A stretch of DNA of 5,153 nucleotides from the NCBI GenBank assembly GCA_949128015.1, contig CASBRC010000458.1, forward strand, positions 1-5,153. The letters are read 5' to 3'. The position numbers and the translations under genes are program-made. Each line of letters starts with the position of its first letter. Positions within the stretch are counted from its first letter, which is position 1. The DNA is from Synechococcales cyanobacterium PMM_0003. GTDB lineage: Bacteria; Cyanobacteriota; Cyanobacteriia; Pseudanabaenales; Pseudanabaenaceae. Under the pieces are notes generated by a model that was not told where the DNA came from, did not search any database, and worked only from the letters and a program-made list of their open reading frames with translations. Of this stretch, positions 1-5,153 are shown piece by piece.

Positions 1-2188
1 CCATGCCACGACCACCGAGAACATAGCTAGGACGGACAACGACAGGGTAGCCAACACGTTGGGCGATCGCTACAGCCTCTTCTTCAGAACGGGCTAAACC
101 GTTGTTTGGCTGAGCGATACCGATTTCTTGACAGATAGCCTCAAAACGTTCGCGGTCTTCAGCGATGTCGATAGAATCGGGCGATGTACCCCAAATCTTG
201 GTGGGAGAATTGGTGTCTTGCAGATACTTCAAGAGAGGCACAGAAAGCTTGAGCGGAGTCTGTCCACCGAACTGAATGATCACACCCTCAGGCTGCTCGG
301 CTTCGATGATGTTCAGCACATCTTCGCGGGTCAATGGCTCGAAATAAAGGCGATCGCTAGTGTCGTAGTCGGTGGAAACAGTTTCAGGGTTAGAGTTAAC
401 CATGATCGTCTCAAAACCTGCGGCTTGCAGTGCATAGCTAGCATGACAACAGCAATAGTCAAATTCAATCCCTTGCCCAATTCGATTTGGCCCACCACCA
501 AGGATCATTACTTTACGCTTTGTGGAAGGCAGAATTTCTGACTCTTCTTCGTAGGTGGAGTAGTGATAGGGCGTGAGCGCTTCAAACTCAGCCGCGCAGG
601 TGTCAACAGTTTTATAGGAAGGAATTACGCCGAGGTCTTTACGGTATTGTCGAACGACATCTTCATTAGTACCAGTCAGATAAGCAATCTGGCGATCGCT
701 AAAGCCCATGCGCTTAGTTTCCAGCATCTCCTCTTTGAGAATACTTTCGAGTTTTCGACCCTTGAGCGAAAGCTCGACATCGGTGATCTCGCGCATTTTT
801 TGCAAGAACCAAGGATCGATATTGGTTAGCTCAAAAATAGCTTGGACAGATAGCCCTGACAAAAATCCATCACGAATCGAAAATACGCGATCGGGATTAG
901 GCACGCGGAGACTATATTTGATTTTGTCGAGATCGGGTAATGTTTCTTCGCGATCGCCACCAAAACCAAAACGACCAACTTCTAGCGATCGCAAAGCCTT
1001 TTGAAATGACTCTTGGAAAGTGCGCCCAATCGCCATTGCTTCACCGACAGACTTCATCTGGGTGGTTAAGACTGGCTCAGATCCCGGAAATTTCTCGAAG
1101 GCAAAACGAGGAATCTTGGTAACTACATAATCAATAGTTGGCTCAAAACTGGCAGGAGTTTTCTTGGTGATGTCGTTAGAGATTTCATCAAGGGTATAGC
1201 CCACTGCGAGTTTCGCGGCAAATTTTGCGATCGGGAAGCCTGTTGCTTTTGAGGCAAGCGCCGAACTGCGAGACACGCGGGGATTCATCTCGATCACGAC
1301 CACATCACCATTTTCGGGATTGATCGAGAACTGAATATTCGAGCCACCAGTTTCAACACCGATTTCACGAATAATTTTGATCGAATAGTCACGCAAGCGC
1401 TGATATTCTTTGTCAGTCAAGGTTTGAGCAGGTGCAACCGTAATCGAGTCGCCCGTGTGGATACCCATCGGATCAATATTTTCAATGCTGCAAATAATCA
1501 CCACGTTATCGGCAAGATCGCGCATCACCTCTAGTTCGTACTCTTTCCAGCCGATCAAAGATTGCTCGATCAAGATTTGCGATACGGGGCTAGCTTCTAG
1601 ACCAGAGGCACAAATTTCTTCAAACTCCTCTTGGTTGTAGGCAATGCCGCCGCCAGTGCCGCCCATCGTGAAGGCTTGACGGATAATTAGAGGGTAAGAA
1701 CCAATTTCTTGGGCGATCGCACGGGATTCTTCCATAGTTGTGCCTAATCCCGATGGACACATGGCAACGCCGATGCGCTCCATCGCTTCTTTAAATAGCT
1801 TGCGATCCTCTGCCATTTCGATTGCTTCGAGCTTTGCGCCAATTAATTCTACGCCGTATTTTTCGAGAACGCCCATCTTAGCCAGCGCGACCGCCGTATT
1901 TAGGGCTGTCTGTCCACCCATAGTCGGCAAAATTGCATCAGGACGCTCTTTCTCGATGATTTGAGCGACAACTTCGGGCGTAATTGGCTCAATGTAAGTG
2001 CGATCGGCTGTGGCGGGATCGGTCATGATCGTAGCGGGATTGGAGTTAACTAGGATCACGTAATAGCCCTCGTCCCGTAGAGCTTTACAGGCTTGGGTTC
2101 CCGAATAGTCAAATTCGCAGGCTTGTCCGATCACGATTGGACCAGCCCCAATCAACAAAATCTTCTGGATGTCATTACGGCGGGGCAT
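1..2188 (-). CDS. carB: Carbamoyl-phosphate synthase large subunit (partial, 3' end beyond window)
   Basis: CarB makes carbamoyl phosphate from bicarbonate, two ATP and ammonia, which is channelled from the CarA glutaminase subunit; the product feeds pyrimidine and arginine synthesis in the cytoplasm. The minus-strand frame is open for 729 codons from ATG at 2188 to the window edge. It starts [20 protein letters not shown]. The first ATP-grasp unit covers about residues 1-400. It shows R129, R170, H244, E300, N302 and R304, which match the E. coli catalytic set with an offset of 0 or 1. The oligomerisation region follows (about 405-555). The second unit begins at [20 protein letters not shown] (559-578) and is cut after SYVLGGRGM. 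The rest of that unit and the C-terminal allosteric domain lie outside; the family is about 1,070-1,090 residues long. The start is secure, because an in-frame stop lies six codons upstream with no other start between. There is no clear Shine-Dalgarno site. Six HIP1 octamers lie inside, suggesting native chromosomal DNA. Confidence 0.98.
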   Translation of the reverse strand, partial: MPRRNDIQKILLIGAGPIVIGQACEFDYSGTQACKALRDEGYYVILVNSNPATIMTDPATADRTYIEPITPEVVAQIIEKERPDAILPTMGGQTALNTAVALAKMGVLEKYGVELIGAKLEAIEMAEDRKLFKEAMERIGVAMCPSGLGTTMEESRAIAQEIGSYPLIIRQAFTMGGTGGGIAYNQEEFEEICASGLEASPVSQILIEQSLIGWKEYELEVMRDLADNVVIICSIENIDPMGIHTGDSITVAPAQTLTDKEYQRLRDYSIKIIREIGVETGGSNIQFSINPENGDVVVIEMNPRVSRSSALASKATGFPIAKFAAKLAVGYTLDEISNDITKKTPASFEPTIDYVVTKIPRFAFEKFPGSEPVLTTQMKSVGEAMAIGRTFQESFQKALRSLEVGRFGFGGDREETLPDLDKIKYSLRVPNPDRVFSIRDGFLSGLSVQAIFELTNIDPWFLQKMREITDVELSLKGRKLESILKEEMLETKRMGFSDRQIAYLTGTNEDVVRQYRKDLGVIPSYKTVDTCAAEFEALTPYHYSTYEEESEILPSTKRKVMILGGGPNRIGQGIEFDYCCCHASYALQAAGFETIMVNSNPETVSTDYDTSDRLYFEPLTREDVLNIIEAEQPEGVIIQFGGQTPLKLSVPLLKYLQDTNSPTKIWGTSPDSIDIAEDRERFEAICQEIGIAQPNNGLARSEEEAVAIAQRVGYPVVVRPSYVLGGRGM

Positions 2189-2221
2189 AAAATCTTGTAT
2201 TTCTTAGGTAACTCGCAATAC

Positions 2222-2249
2222 ATTTTATAGCCTCATGGTGATCCTTCAA
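2222..2249 (-). promoter_or_regulatory. Candidate sigma-70-type promoter for carB
   Basis: Read on the minus strand, TTGAAG (2244-2249) and TAAAAT (2222-2227) are separated by 16 bases and lie 34 bases upstream of the carB ATG. Both boxes are close to the consensus TTGACA and TATAAT. This is a pattern match by eye only; the short AT-rich leader gives no other regulatory signal that I can see. Confidence 0.35.
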
Positions 2250-2260
2250 TATGTAGCGCA

Positions 2261-2327
2261 TGATGCTAATTTAGTTTGTTAGCTTCCAAGCAAGGCTATT
2301 TCTAGACAGACATATATGTGATGCTAA
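2261..2327. repeat. Pair of 9-bp direct repeats in the divergent intergenic region
   Basis: TGATGCTAA occurs at 2261-2269 and again at 2319-2327, 58 bases apart. The first copy also forms an inverted repeat with TTAGC at 2279-2283 (GCTAA, 9-base loop, TTAGC). The second copy overlaps the candidate -10 box of the toxin-antitoxin operon. The pair could be binding half-sites for an autoregulator, but a chance match in AT-rich DNA is quite possible. Confidence 0.25.
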
Positions 2328-2330
2328 GAT
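2303..2330 (+). promoter_or_regulatory. Candidate promoter of the toxin-antitoxin operon
   Basis: TAGACA (2303-2308, five of six bases of TTGACA) and TAAGAT (2325-2330, four of six of TATAAT) are separated by 16 bases and lie 33 bases before the antitoxin ATG. The spacer contains the perfect palindrome described separately, an arrangement expected for an autorepressed toxin-antitoxin promoter. It is judged by eye only. Confidence 0.4.
2310..2319. promoter_or_regulatory. Palindrome ACATATATGT, possible antitoxin operator
   Basis: This is a perfect 10-bp inverted repeat lying between the proposed -35 and -10 boxes upstream of the toxin-antitoxin genes. RelB-type antitoxins are known to repress their own operons by binding short palindromes over the promoter. 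Symmetry does not extend beyond the ten bases, and alternating AT sequences are easily palindromic, so the assignment is tentative. Confidence 0.3.
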
Positions 2331-2363
2331 GCAGATGGTTAGATCTACTAAAGATATAAAGCC

Positions 2364-2636
2364 ATGTTAACCACAGAAACTTCGACTCAAAGCGATATTA
2401 AGCGATCGCTAATTCAAGAAATTGAACAAACTTCAGATTATGTATTAAGTGAGGTTTTAGATTTTCTTTTGTTTGTGAAGGCAAAACATTCACAGGATGG
2501 TTTGAATATGAATGTTGATAACTATGAAGCTGTTGAAGATTACGAAGATATAGCAGATGCTAAAGCTGCTCTAGTATCTATAGATTCTGAAGGTACTATA
2601 TCTTGGGATACGCTGAAGGCTGAAATTGGGCTATGA
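2364..2636 (+). CDS. Type II antitoxin, RelB-like with DUF2281-like N-terminus
   Basis: This 90-residue acidic protein is probably the labile antitoxin that binds and neutralises the toxin encoded immediately downstream. Residues about 13-41, KRSLIQEIEQTSDYVLSEVL followed by a hydrophobic DFLLFVKA, form the amphipathic helical unit typical of DUF2281 proteins. The middle (about 45-62) is acidic and probably flexible. The C-terminus, DIADAKAAL then ISWDTLKAEIGL (62-90), is the RelB-type tail that usually wraps around the toxin. The stop overlaps the toxin start in ATGA (2633-2636), so the two are almost certainly translationally coupled. The ATG at 2364 is the natural start, giving a normal length, but no good Shine-Dalgarno site precedes it. 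One HIP1 octamer lies at 2402-2409. The DNA-binding fold is not obvious, so autoregulation is inferred from the family and not seen directly. Confidence 0.87.
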   Translation: MLTTETSTQSDIKRSLIQEIEQTSDYVLSEVLDFLLFVKAKHSQDGLNMNVDNYEAVEDYEDIADAKAALVSIDSEGTISWDTLKAEIGL

Positions 2637-2890
2637 CTTATCGTATTGAGTTTGTGAAGCAAGCTGCCAAACAGCTAAAATCCCTGTCCAGTGAAGAGCA
2701 ACAGAAGATAAAGATAAAAATTGATGCTTTAACCAATGTTCCTCGTCCCGATGGTGTGGTCAAGCTGACTGGTGAGGATAATATCTATCGTGTTAGGGTT
2801 GGCAACTATCGCATTATCTACAGTATTCAGGATGAGCAACTACTGGTTTTGATGCTTAAAATTGGTCATCGTAGGGATGTTTACCAGTAA
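2633..2890 (+). CDS. Type II toxin, RelE/ParE family
   Basis: This is an 85-residue basic protein of the RelE/ParE toxin superfamily. RelE members are ribosome-dependent mRNA interferases, whereas ParE members poison gyrase; this sequence looks more RelE-like. It opens with YRIEFVKQAAKQLKSL, the first strand and helix of the fold. The core is KLTG (44-47), then IYRVRVGNYRIIYSI (51-65), and it ends in KIGHRRDVYQ (76-85). Candidate active-site residues are K44, R53, R55, R60, R80 or R81, and Y84; the family's usual terminal H-R-x-x-Y pattern is kept. Length is typical and the reading frame is intact, so the toxin is probably active. It starts inside the antitoxin stop, an arrangement that keeps toxin synthesis dependent on antitoxin translation. 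No terminator is visible before the downstream nuclease gene, so read-through is possible. Confidence 0.93.
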   Translation: MTYRIEFVKQAAKQLKSLSSEEQQKIKIKIDALTNVPRPDGVVKLTGEDNIYRVRVGNYRIIYSIQDEQLLVLMLKIGHRRDVYQ

Positions 2891-2960
2891 TTATTAGAAT
2901 CGATCAGATGGTAGTGATACATGACAATTCAGGCAAAAAGATTAATTTTTGTTATTTAAA

Positions 2961-2967
2961 AGGTGAT
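2961..2967 (+). promoter_or_regulatory. Strong ribosome binding site of the nuclease gene
   Basis: AGGTGAT matches seven consecutive bases complementary to the 16S rRNA 3' end and lies two bases before the ATG at 2970, placing the AGG core about seven bases upstream. It fixes the start codon. None of the other genes here has a comparable site, which suggests that this gene is translated independently of the toxin-antitoxin pair. Confidence 0.7.
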
Positions 2968-2969
2968 CA

Positions 2970-4088
2970 ATGACAGGCATTCGAGATGAACACGCCCAAA
3001 TAAAAATGCTCAATCGAGTTTACTTGCTTGAAGAATTACTTTCACTTGGGGATATTGGAGGTCGGAAGGATTTGGTTGATTTTCTGAATCTCACTTGGGA
3101 ACTTGATGAAATGCCATCCACAGATTTTCGATTTTCAAATGCATATCAAGATATTAATCAGCATATGGTCTACAACGATGATTGGGACTACAACTATCTT
3201 TTCGACAATTATTTAAATCTCATAAATGGTTCAGATATACAGCTTTTTCGCTTCTTAGAAAATGTTGTTCATCCCCTTGTTCGCTTACCAGATGAGCAGG
3301 AACGGTATGTTGAGACAACTAATAAACACTTATCTAAAGAAGGTTTTCAGCTTCAGATAAGTGAAGAAATTACTAATCATAAGGTTTATAATGTTATCAA
3401 AGTTGGTTCGGGTGTTAATGAACGGGTCAAAAACCTAATATTCGCATCCAATGGACGAAAGCCACGAATTGTCCTTGCAGATGCGGTTAGCAACAATATT
3501 CAGATTGCTGAGAATGAGCAGTATTGCCTAATCTACGATTCACCTATTCCACAGACTGGTTTGCTATGGTCAGATCTTGTTTCATGGTGGGCAAAACGAG
3601 AATCAAAGATGCCATCAATAGAATTAGAGCGGTCACTCTATAAACGTCTTTTTGAGTCACTTAGTCCCCAGTCTCCTCCAGAACAGAAACTATTCAAAAA
3701 TTTTTTCAGCATCTTTCGAGATGAATATGGGGCAAAACTGCCTGCTCTTATTCCTCAAGTTTATTTACACTACGATCCTTACACAATACGTGAATTGAAT
3801 CACAAACAGATATTACCTCGACAGCGAATGGATTTTCTTTTACTCTTTTCCAATCATGAACGAATCGTGATTGAGATCGATGGACAGCAACATTATGCCG
3901 ATGAACATGAGAAGGCAAATCCGAAAAAATATGCTGAAATGGTCGCGGCAGATAGATCTCTTCGTCTTGCTGGGTATGAGGTATATCGGTTTGGTGGAAG
4001 TGAGTTTCAGGGTGACAACTCTGAAAAATTGGTTGAGTCATTCTTTCGAGATTTGTTCAAGAAACATGGTGTTTTTGCAAAAGGTTAA
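2970..4088 (+). CDS. Putative defence protein: AbiJ-NTD3-like region plus PD-(D/E)XK nuclease
   Basis: This 372-residue protein has no signal peptide or membrane segment, so it is probably cytoplasmic. Residues about 15-145 contain LLSLGDIGGRKDLVDFL, WELDEMPSTDFRFSNA, DINQHMVYNDDWDYNYLF and FLENVVHPLVR. From memory of the family, this resembles the AbiJ N-terminal domain 3 found in abortive-infection proteins. A linker domain (about 150-225) includes VKNLIFASNGRKPRIVL, YCLIYDSPIP and LLWSDLVSWWAKR. The C-terminal part (about 235-365) reads as a PD-(D/E)XK nuclease of the DUF559/Vsr type: E238 as possible helix acid, D288 in RMDFLLLF, E302-I-D304 in IEIDGQQHY, then ADRSLRLAGYEVYRFGGSEF. Catalytic residues appear complete. 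The likely role is cleaving nucleic acid when the N-terminal region senses infection; this is inferred. The gene stands 79 bp after a toxin gene on the same strand, is AT-rich and has no HIP1 site, suggesting an acquired element. A repair nuclease is an alternative. Confidence 0.83.
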   Translation: MTGIRDEHAQIKMLNRVYLLEELLSLGDIGGRKDLVDFLNLTWELDEMPSTDFRFSNAYQDINQHMVYNDDWDYNYLFDNYLNLINGSDIQLFRFLENVVHPLVRLPDEQERYVETTNKHLSKEGFQLQISEEITNHKVYNVIKVGSGVNERVKNLIFASNGRKPRIVLADAVSNNIQIAENEQYCLIYDSPIPQTGLLWSDLVSWWAKRESKMPSIELERSLYKRLFESLSPQSPPEQKLFKNFFSIFRDEYGAKLPALIPQVYLHYDPYTIRELNHKQILPRQRMDFLLLFSNHERIVIEIDGQQHYADEHEKANPKKYAEMVAADRSLRLAGYEVYRFGGSEFQGDNSEKLVESFFRDLFKKHGVFAKG

Positions 4089-4211
4089 CTACCAGTAGAA
4101 AAGGTGTATGGGGCAATTTGATTAACGGATAAATCCCCAGAAAAAGAAATTGATATGCGGATGAAACGATTGCGGCTCAGTTTGGATAGTTGATATCATG
4201 TTTGCTATTGA
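4089..4211. other. Non-coding gap after the nuclease gene
   Basis: No gene or terminator hairpin is convincing here. A plus-strand frame is open for 23 codons (4122-4190) and reads LTDKSPEKEIDMRMKRLRLS in part before a stop at 4191. It looks somewhat protein-like, but an in-frame stop bounds it upstream and it is too short to assign. It may be debris from a lost gene. Confidence 0.4.
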
Positions 4212-4486
4212 CTAGAGACAAGGTGCAGTAGCAGGTTTTGCTAATAAGTCTAATAACAGGCTATGCAATAAATTTGTCTGTTCTAGCATTGCCATATGTC
4301 CACAATTAAGAAGTTCAAAGACATTTTCGCTATAGCCGTTAAAAAAATAATGAAAACTGGCAAGGTGACCTACATATTTTGGTTCCATAATCTTGTCATT
4401 AATACCTGCTACAAAATAAATCTACCTGTAAATAATTCGTTGATAGCTTATCCTTGGTCACGGTACGCTAAGATTTCGCGATCCCA
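4212..4486 (-). pseudogene. Remnant of the 3' end of an alpha/beta-hydrolase gene
   Basis: Two adjacent minus-strand frames together resemble the C-terminal third of an alpha/beta-fold hydrolase. The downstream frame (4421 to 4215, stop TAG at 4212-4214) reads IYFVAGINDKIMEPKYV, then ENVFELLNCGHMAMLEQ. These match the family's usual last strands: a hydrophobic strand ending in G-x-x-D, with the acidic residue at 4395-4397, and a G-H-x-A-x-x-E-Q segment carrying the catalytic histidine at 4296-4298. Upstream, in a different frame (4486 to 4424), WDREILAYRDQG, a TAA stop (4448-4450) and AINELFTG look like the preceding helical part. So there is at least one nonsense change and one frameshift near 4421-4429. 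The nucleophile elbow and the whole N-terminal part, roughly 180-200 residues, are absent. It cannot encode a working enzyme. The identification rests on motifs read by eye. Confidence 0.55.
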
Positions 4487-4592
4487 TTACACATAAATCA
4501 ACAGAAAATTTACAGCAAGAATTAATTCGGTAAAAGCTCGTAAGAGCAGCCTATTAATAAATCTCAAAAAACACCCTTAACCTTATCTATCC
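4487..4592. other. Leader region of the amidohydrolase gene
   Basis: This AT-rich stretch holds no gene that I can recognise. TTTACA (4509-4514) and TAAAAG (4531-4536), 16 bases apart, are a weak promoter candidate for the downstream gene. A small hairpin GCTC-GTAA-GAGC lies at 4536-4547, but it has no T-run and is too short for a terminator. No Shine-Dalgarno site precedes the ATG at 4593. Confidence 0.3.
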
Positions 4593-5153
4593 ATGTCTAC
4601 ACTTTTAGTCAAAAATATCCATACATTAGTCACGATGGATCGTGATCGCCGTGAACTTCATAATGCGGCGATATTTGTCCGAGATAATGTCATTGAACAA
4701 GTGGGACTCACTACTGAGTTACCCCAAACTGCGGATGAAGTGCTGGACTTACAGGACAAACATATTGTTCTGCCCGGACTAGTCAATACTCATCACCATT
4801 TTTATCAAGTTCTCACCAAAGTTATCCCCGCCGCCCAAAATTGCACGCTATTTAATTGGTTGCAAACCCTGTATCCGATCTGGGGGAATCTCACTTCTGA
4901 AAGTATCTATATCAGCGCCCAGATGGCAGCCGCCGAATTAATTCTGTCTGGTTGTACAACGGCTAGCGATCATCTTTATATTTATCCTAATGACTGTAAA
5001 TTGGATGATGAAATCGCGGGAATCCAAGAGATTGGCATGCGCTTTCATGCGAGCCGTGGCAGTATGAGCGTCGGTGAGAGCCAAGGTGGGCTTCCTCCCG
5101 ATGCGTTAGTTGAGAAAGAATCAGATATTCTCAAAGACTCGCAACGACTAATC
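4593..5153 (+). CDS. Amidohydrolase, probable 8-oxoguanine deaminase (partial, 3' end beyond window)
   Basis: The first 187 codons of a metal-dependent amidohydrolase of the cytosine/guanine deaminase-like group are present. 8-oxoguanine deaminase converts 8-oxoguanine to uric acid and ammonia, disposing of an oxidised purine in the cytoplasm. The protein opens with the small beta-sandwich segment (STLLVKNIHTLVTMD, about residues 2-16) and enters the barrel at LPGLVNTHHHFYQ (60-72), where H67 and H69 form the H-x-H metal site. AAQNCTLFNWLQTLYPIW (80-97), SGCTTASDHLYIYPN (119-133) and FHASRGSMSVGESQGGLPPD (151-170) are strongly like the 8-oxoguanine deaminase group as I remember it. The later metal ligands and catalytic aspartate lie outside the window. 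Full family length is about 450 residues. The ATG at 4593 gives the expected N-terminus. Related hydroxyatrazine/chlorohydrolase enzymes share the fold, so the substrate is inferred. Confidence 0.92.
   Translation, partial: MSTLLVKNIHTLVTMDRDRRELHNAAIFVRDNVIEQVGLTTELPQTADEVLDLQDKHIVLPGLVNTHHHFYQVLTKVIPAAQNCTLFNWLQTLYPIWGNLTSESIYISAQMAAAELILSGCTTASDHLYIYPNDCKLDDEIAGIQEIGMRFHASRGSMSVGESQGGLPPDALVEKESDILKDSQRLI

Noticed and set aside
128..2188. Several plus-strand open frames of 60-137 codons opposite carB (for example 128-541, 563-829 and 708-1004).
   Set aside because: They are antisense shadows of the carB frame, show no family features of their own and are lost once carB is recognised.
3748..4041. 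Minus-strand open frame of 97 codons inside the nuclease gene.
   Set aside because: It lies opposite the conserved nuclease core, is rich in H, Q and R as antisense frames often are, and resembles no known protein.
3871..4098. Plus-strand open frame of 75 codons overlapping the end of the nuclease gene.
   Set aside because: It is an out-of-frame shadow; the nuclease motifs are in the longer frame.
4122..4190. Short open frame of 23 codons with a protein-like lysine/arginine-rich reading.
   Set aside because: It is bounded by stops on both sides, has no Shine-Dalgarno site and is too short to assign; it is kept only as possible debris in the gap description.
4229..4243. Inverted repeat TAGCA-GGTTT-TGCTA.
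   Set aside because: It is a five-base-pair stem without a T-run, lies within the hydrolase remnant and is consistent with chance.
4296..4496. Plus-strand open frame of 66 codons in the gap before the amidohydrolase gene.
   Set aside because: It has no ribosome binding site, and the opposite strand carries recognisable alpha/beta-hydrolase motifs, so this frame is probably accidental.
4536..4547. Hairpin GCTC-GTAA-GAGC as a possible terminator or riboregulator.
   Set aside because: The stem is only four base pairs, with no following T-run on either strand.
1..5153. tRNA or rRNA genes, CRISPR arrays, and insertion-sequence ends or transposase fragments.
   Set aside because: I looked on both strands and saw no cloverleaf arms, no regularly spaced repeats and no transposase motifs or flanking target duplications.

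Overview
The window looks like cyanobacterial chromosome. The best evidence is the octamer GCGATCGC (HIP1), which occurs seven times between positions 63 and 2409, together with a CarB sequence of cyanobacterial type. Base composition is moderate to AT-rich, and Shine-Dalgarno sites are weak or absent for most genes, as is common in cyanobacteria. I cannot name the genus from this sequence alone.

Layout: (1) Positions 1-2188, minus strand, hold the first 729 codons of carB, the large subunit of carbamoyl-phosphate synthase; its 3' end lies outside the window. (2) Positions 2189-2363 are a divergent intergenic region with a candidate promoter in each direction and a 10-bp palindrome that could be an operator. 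(3) Positions 2364-2890, plus strand, hold a two-gene type II toxin-antitoxin module: a RelB-like antitoxin with a DUF2281-like N-terminus, overlapping by ATGA a RelE/ParE-family toxin. (4) Positions 2970-4088, plus strand, encode a 372-residue protein. It has an N-terminal region resembling the AbiJ N-terminal domain 3 and a C-terminal PD-(D/E)XK (DUF559/Vsr-like) nuclease domain, and is probably a phage-defence effector. (5) Positions 4089-4592 contain no intact gene. On the minus strand they hold the decayed 3' end of an alpha/beta-hydrolase gene, with one stop and one frameshift. (6) From 4593 to the end of the window, plus strand, lie the first 187 codons of an amidohydrolase that closely resembles 8-oxoguanine deaminase.

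Read together, two metabolic genes, one for pyrimidine/arginine precursor synthesis and one for salvage or detoxification of an oxidised purine, flank a small accessory segment of about 2.2 kb. That segment carries a toxin-antitoxin pair, a probable defence nuclease and a gene remnant. It is more AT-rich by eye, and no HIP1 octamer occurs after 2409, which fits horizontal acquisition. The toxin-antitoxin pair and the nuclease gene lie on the same strand 79 bp apart. The nuclease gene has its own strong ribosome binding site, so co-expression is possible but not shown.
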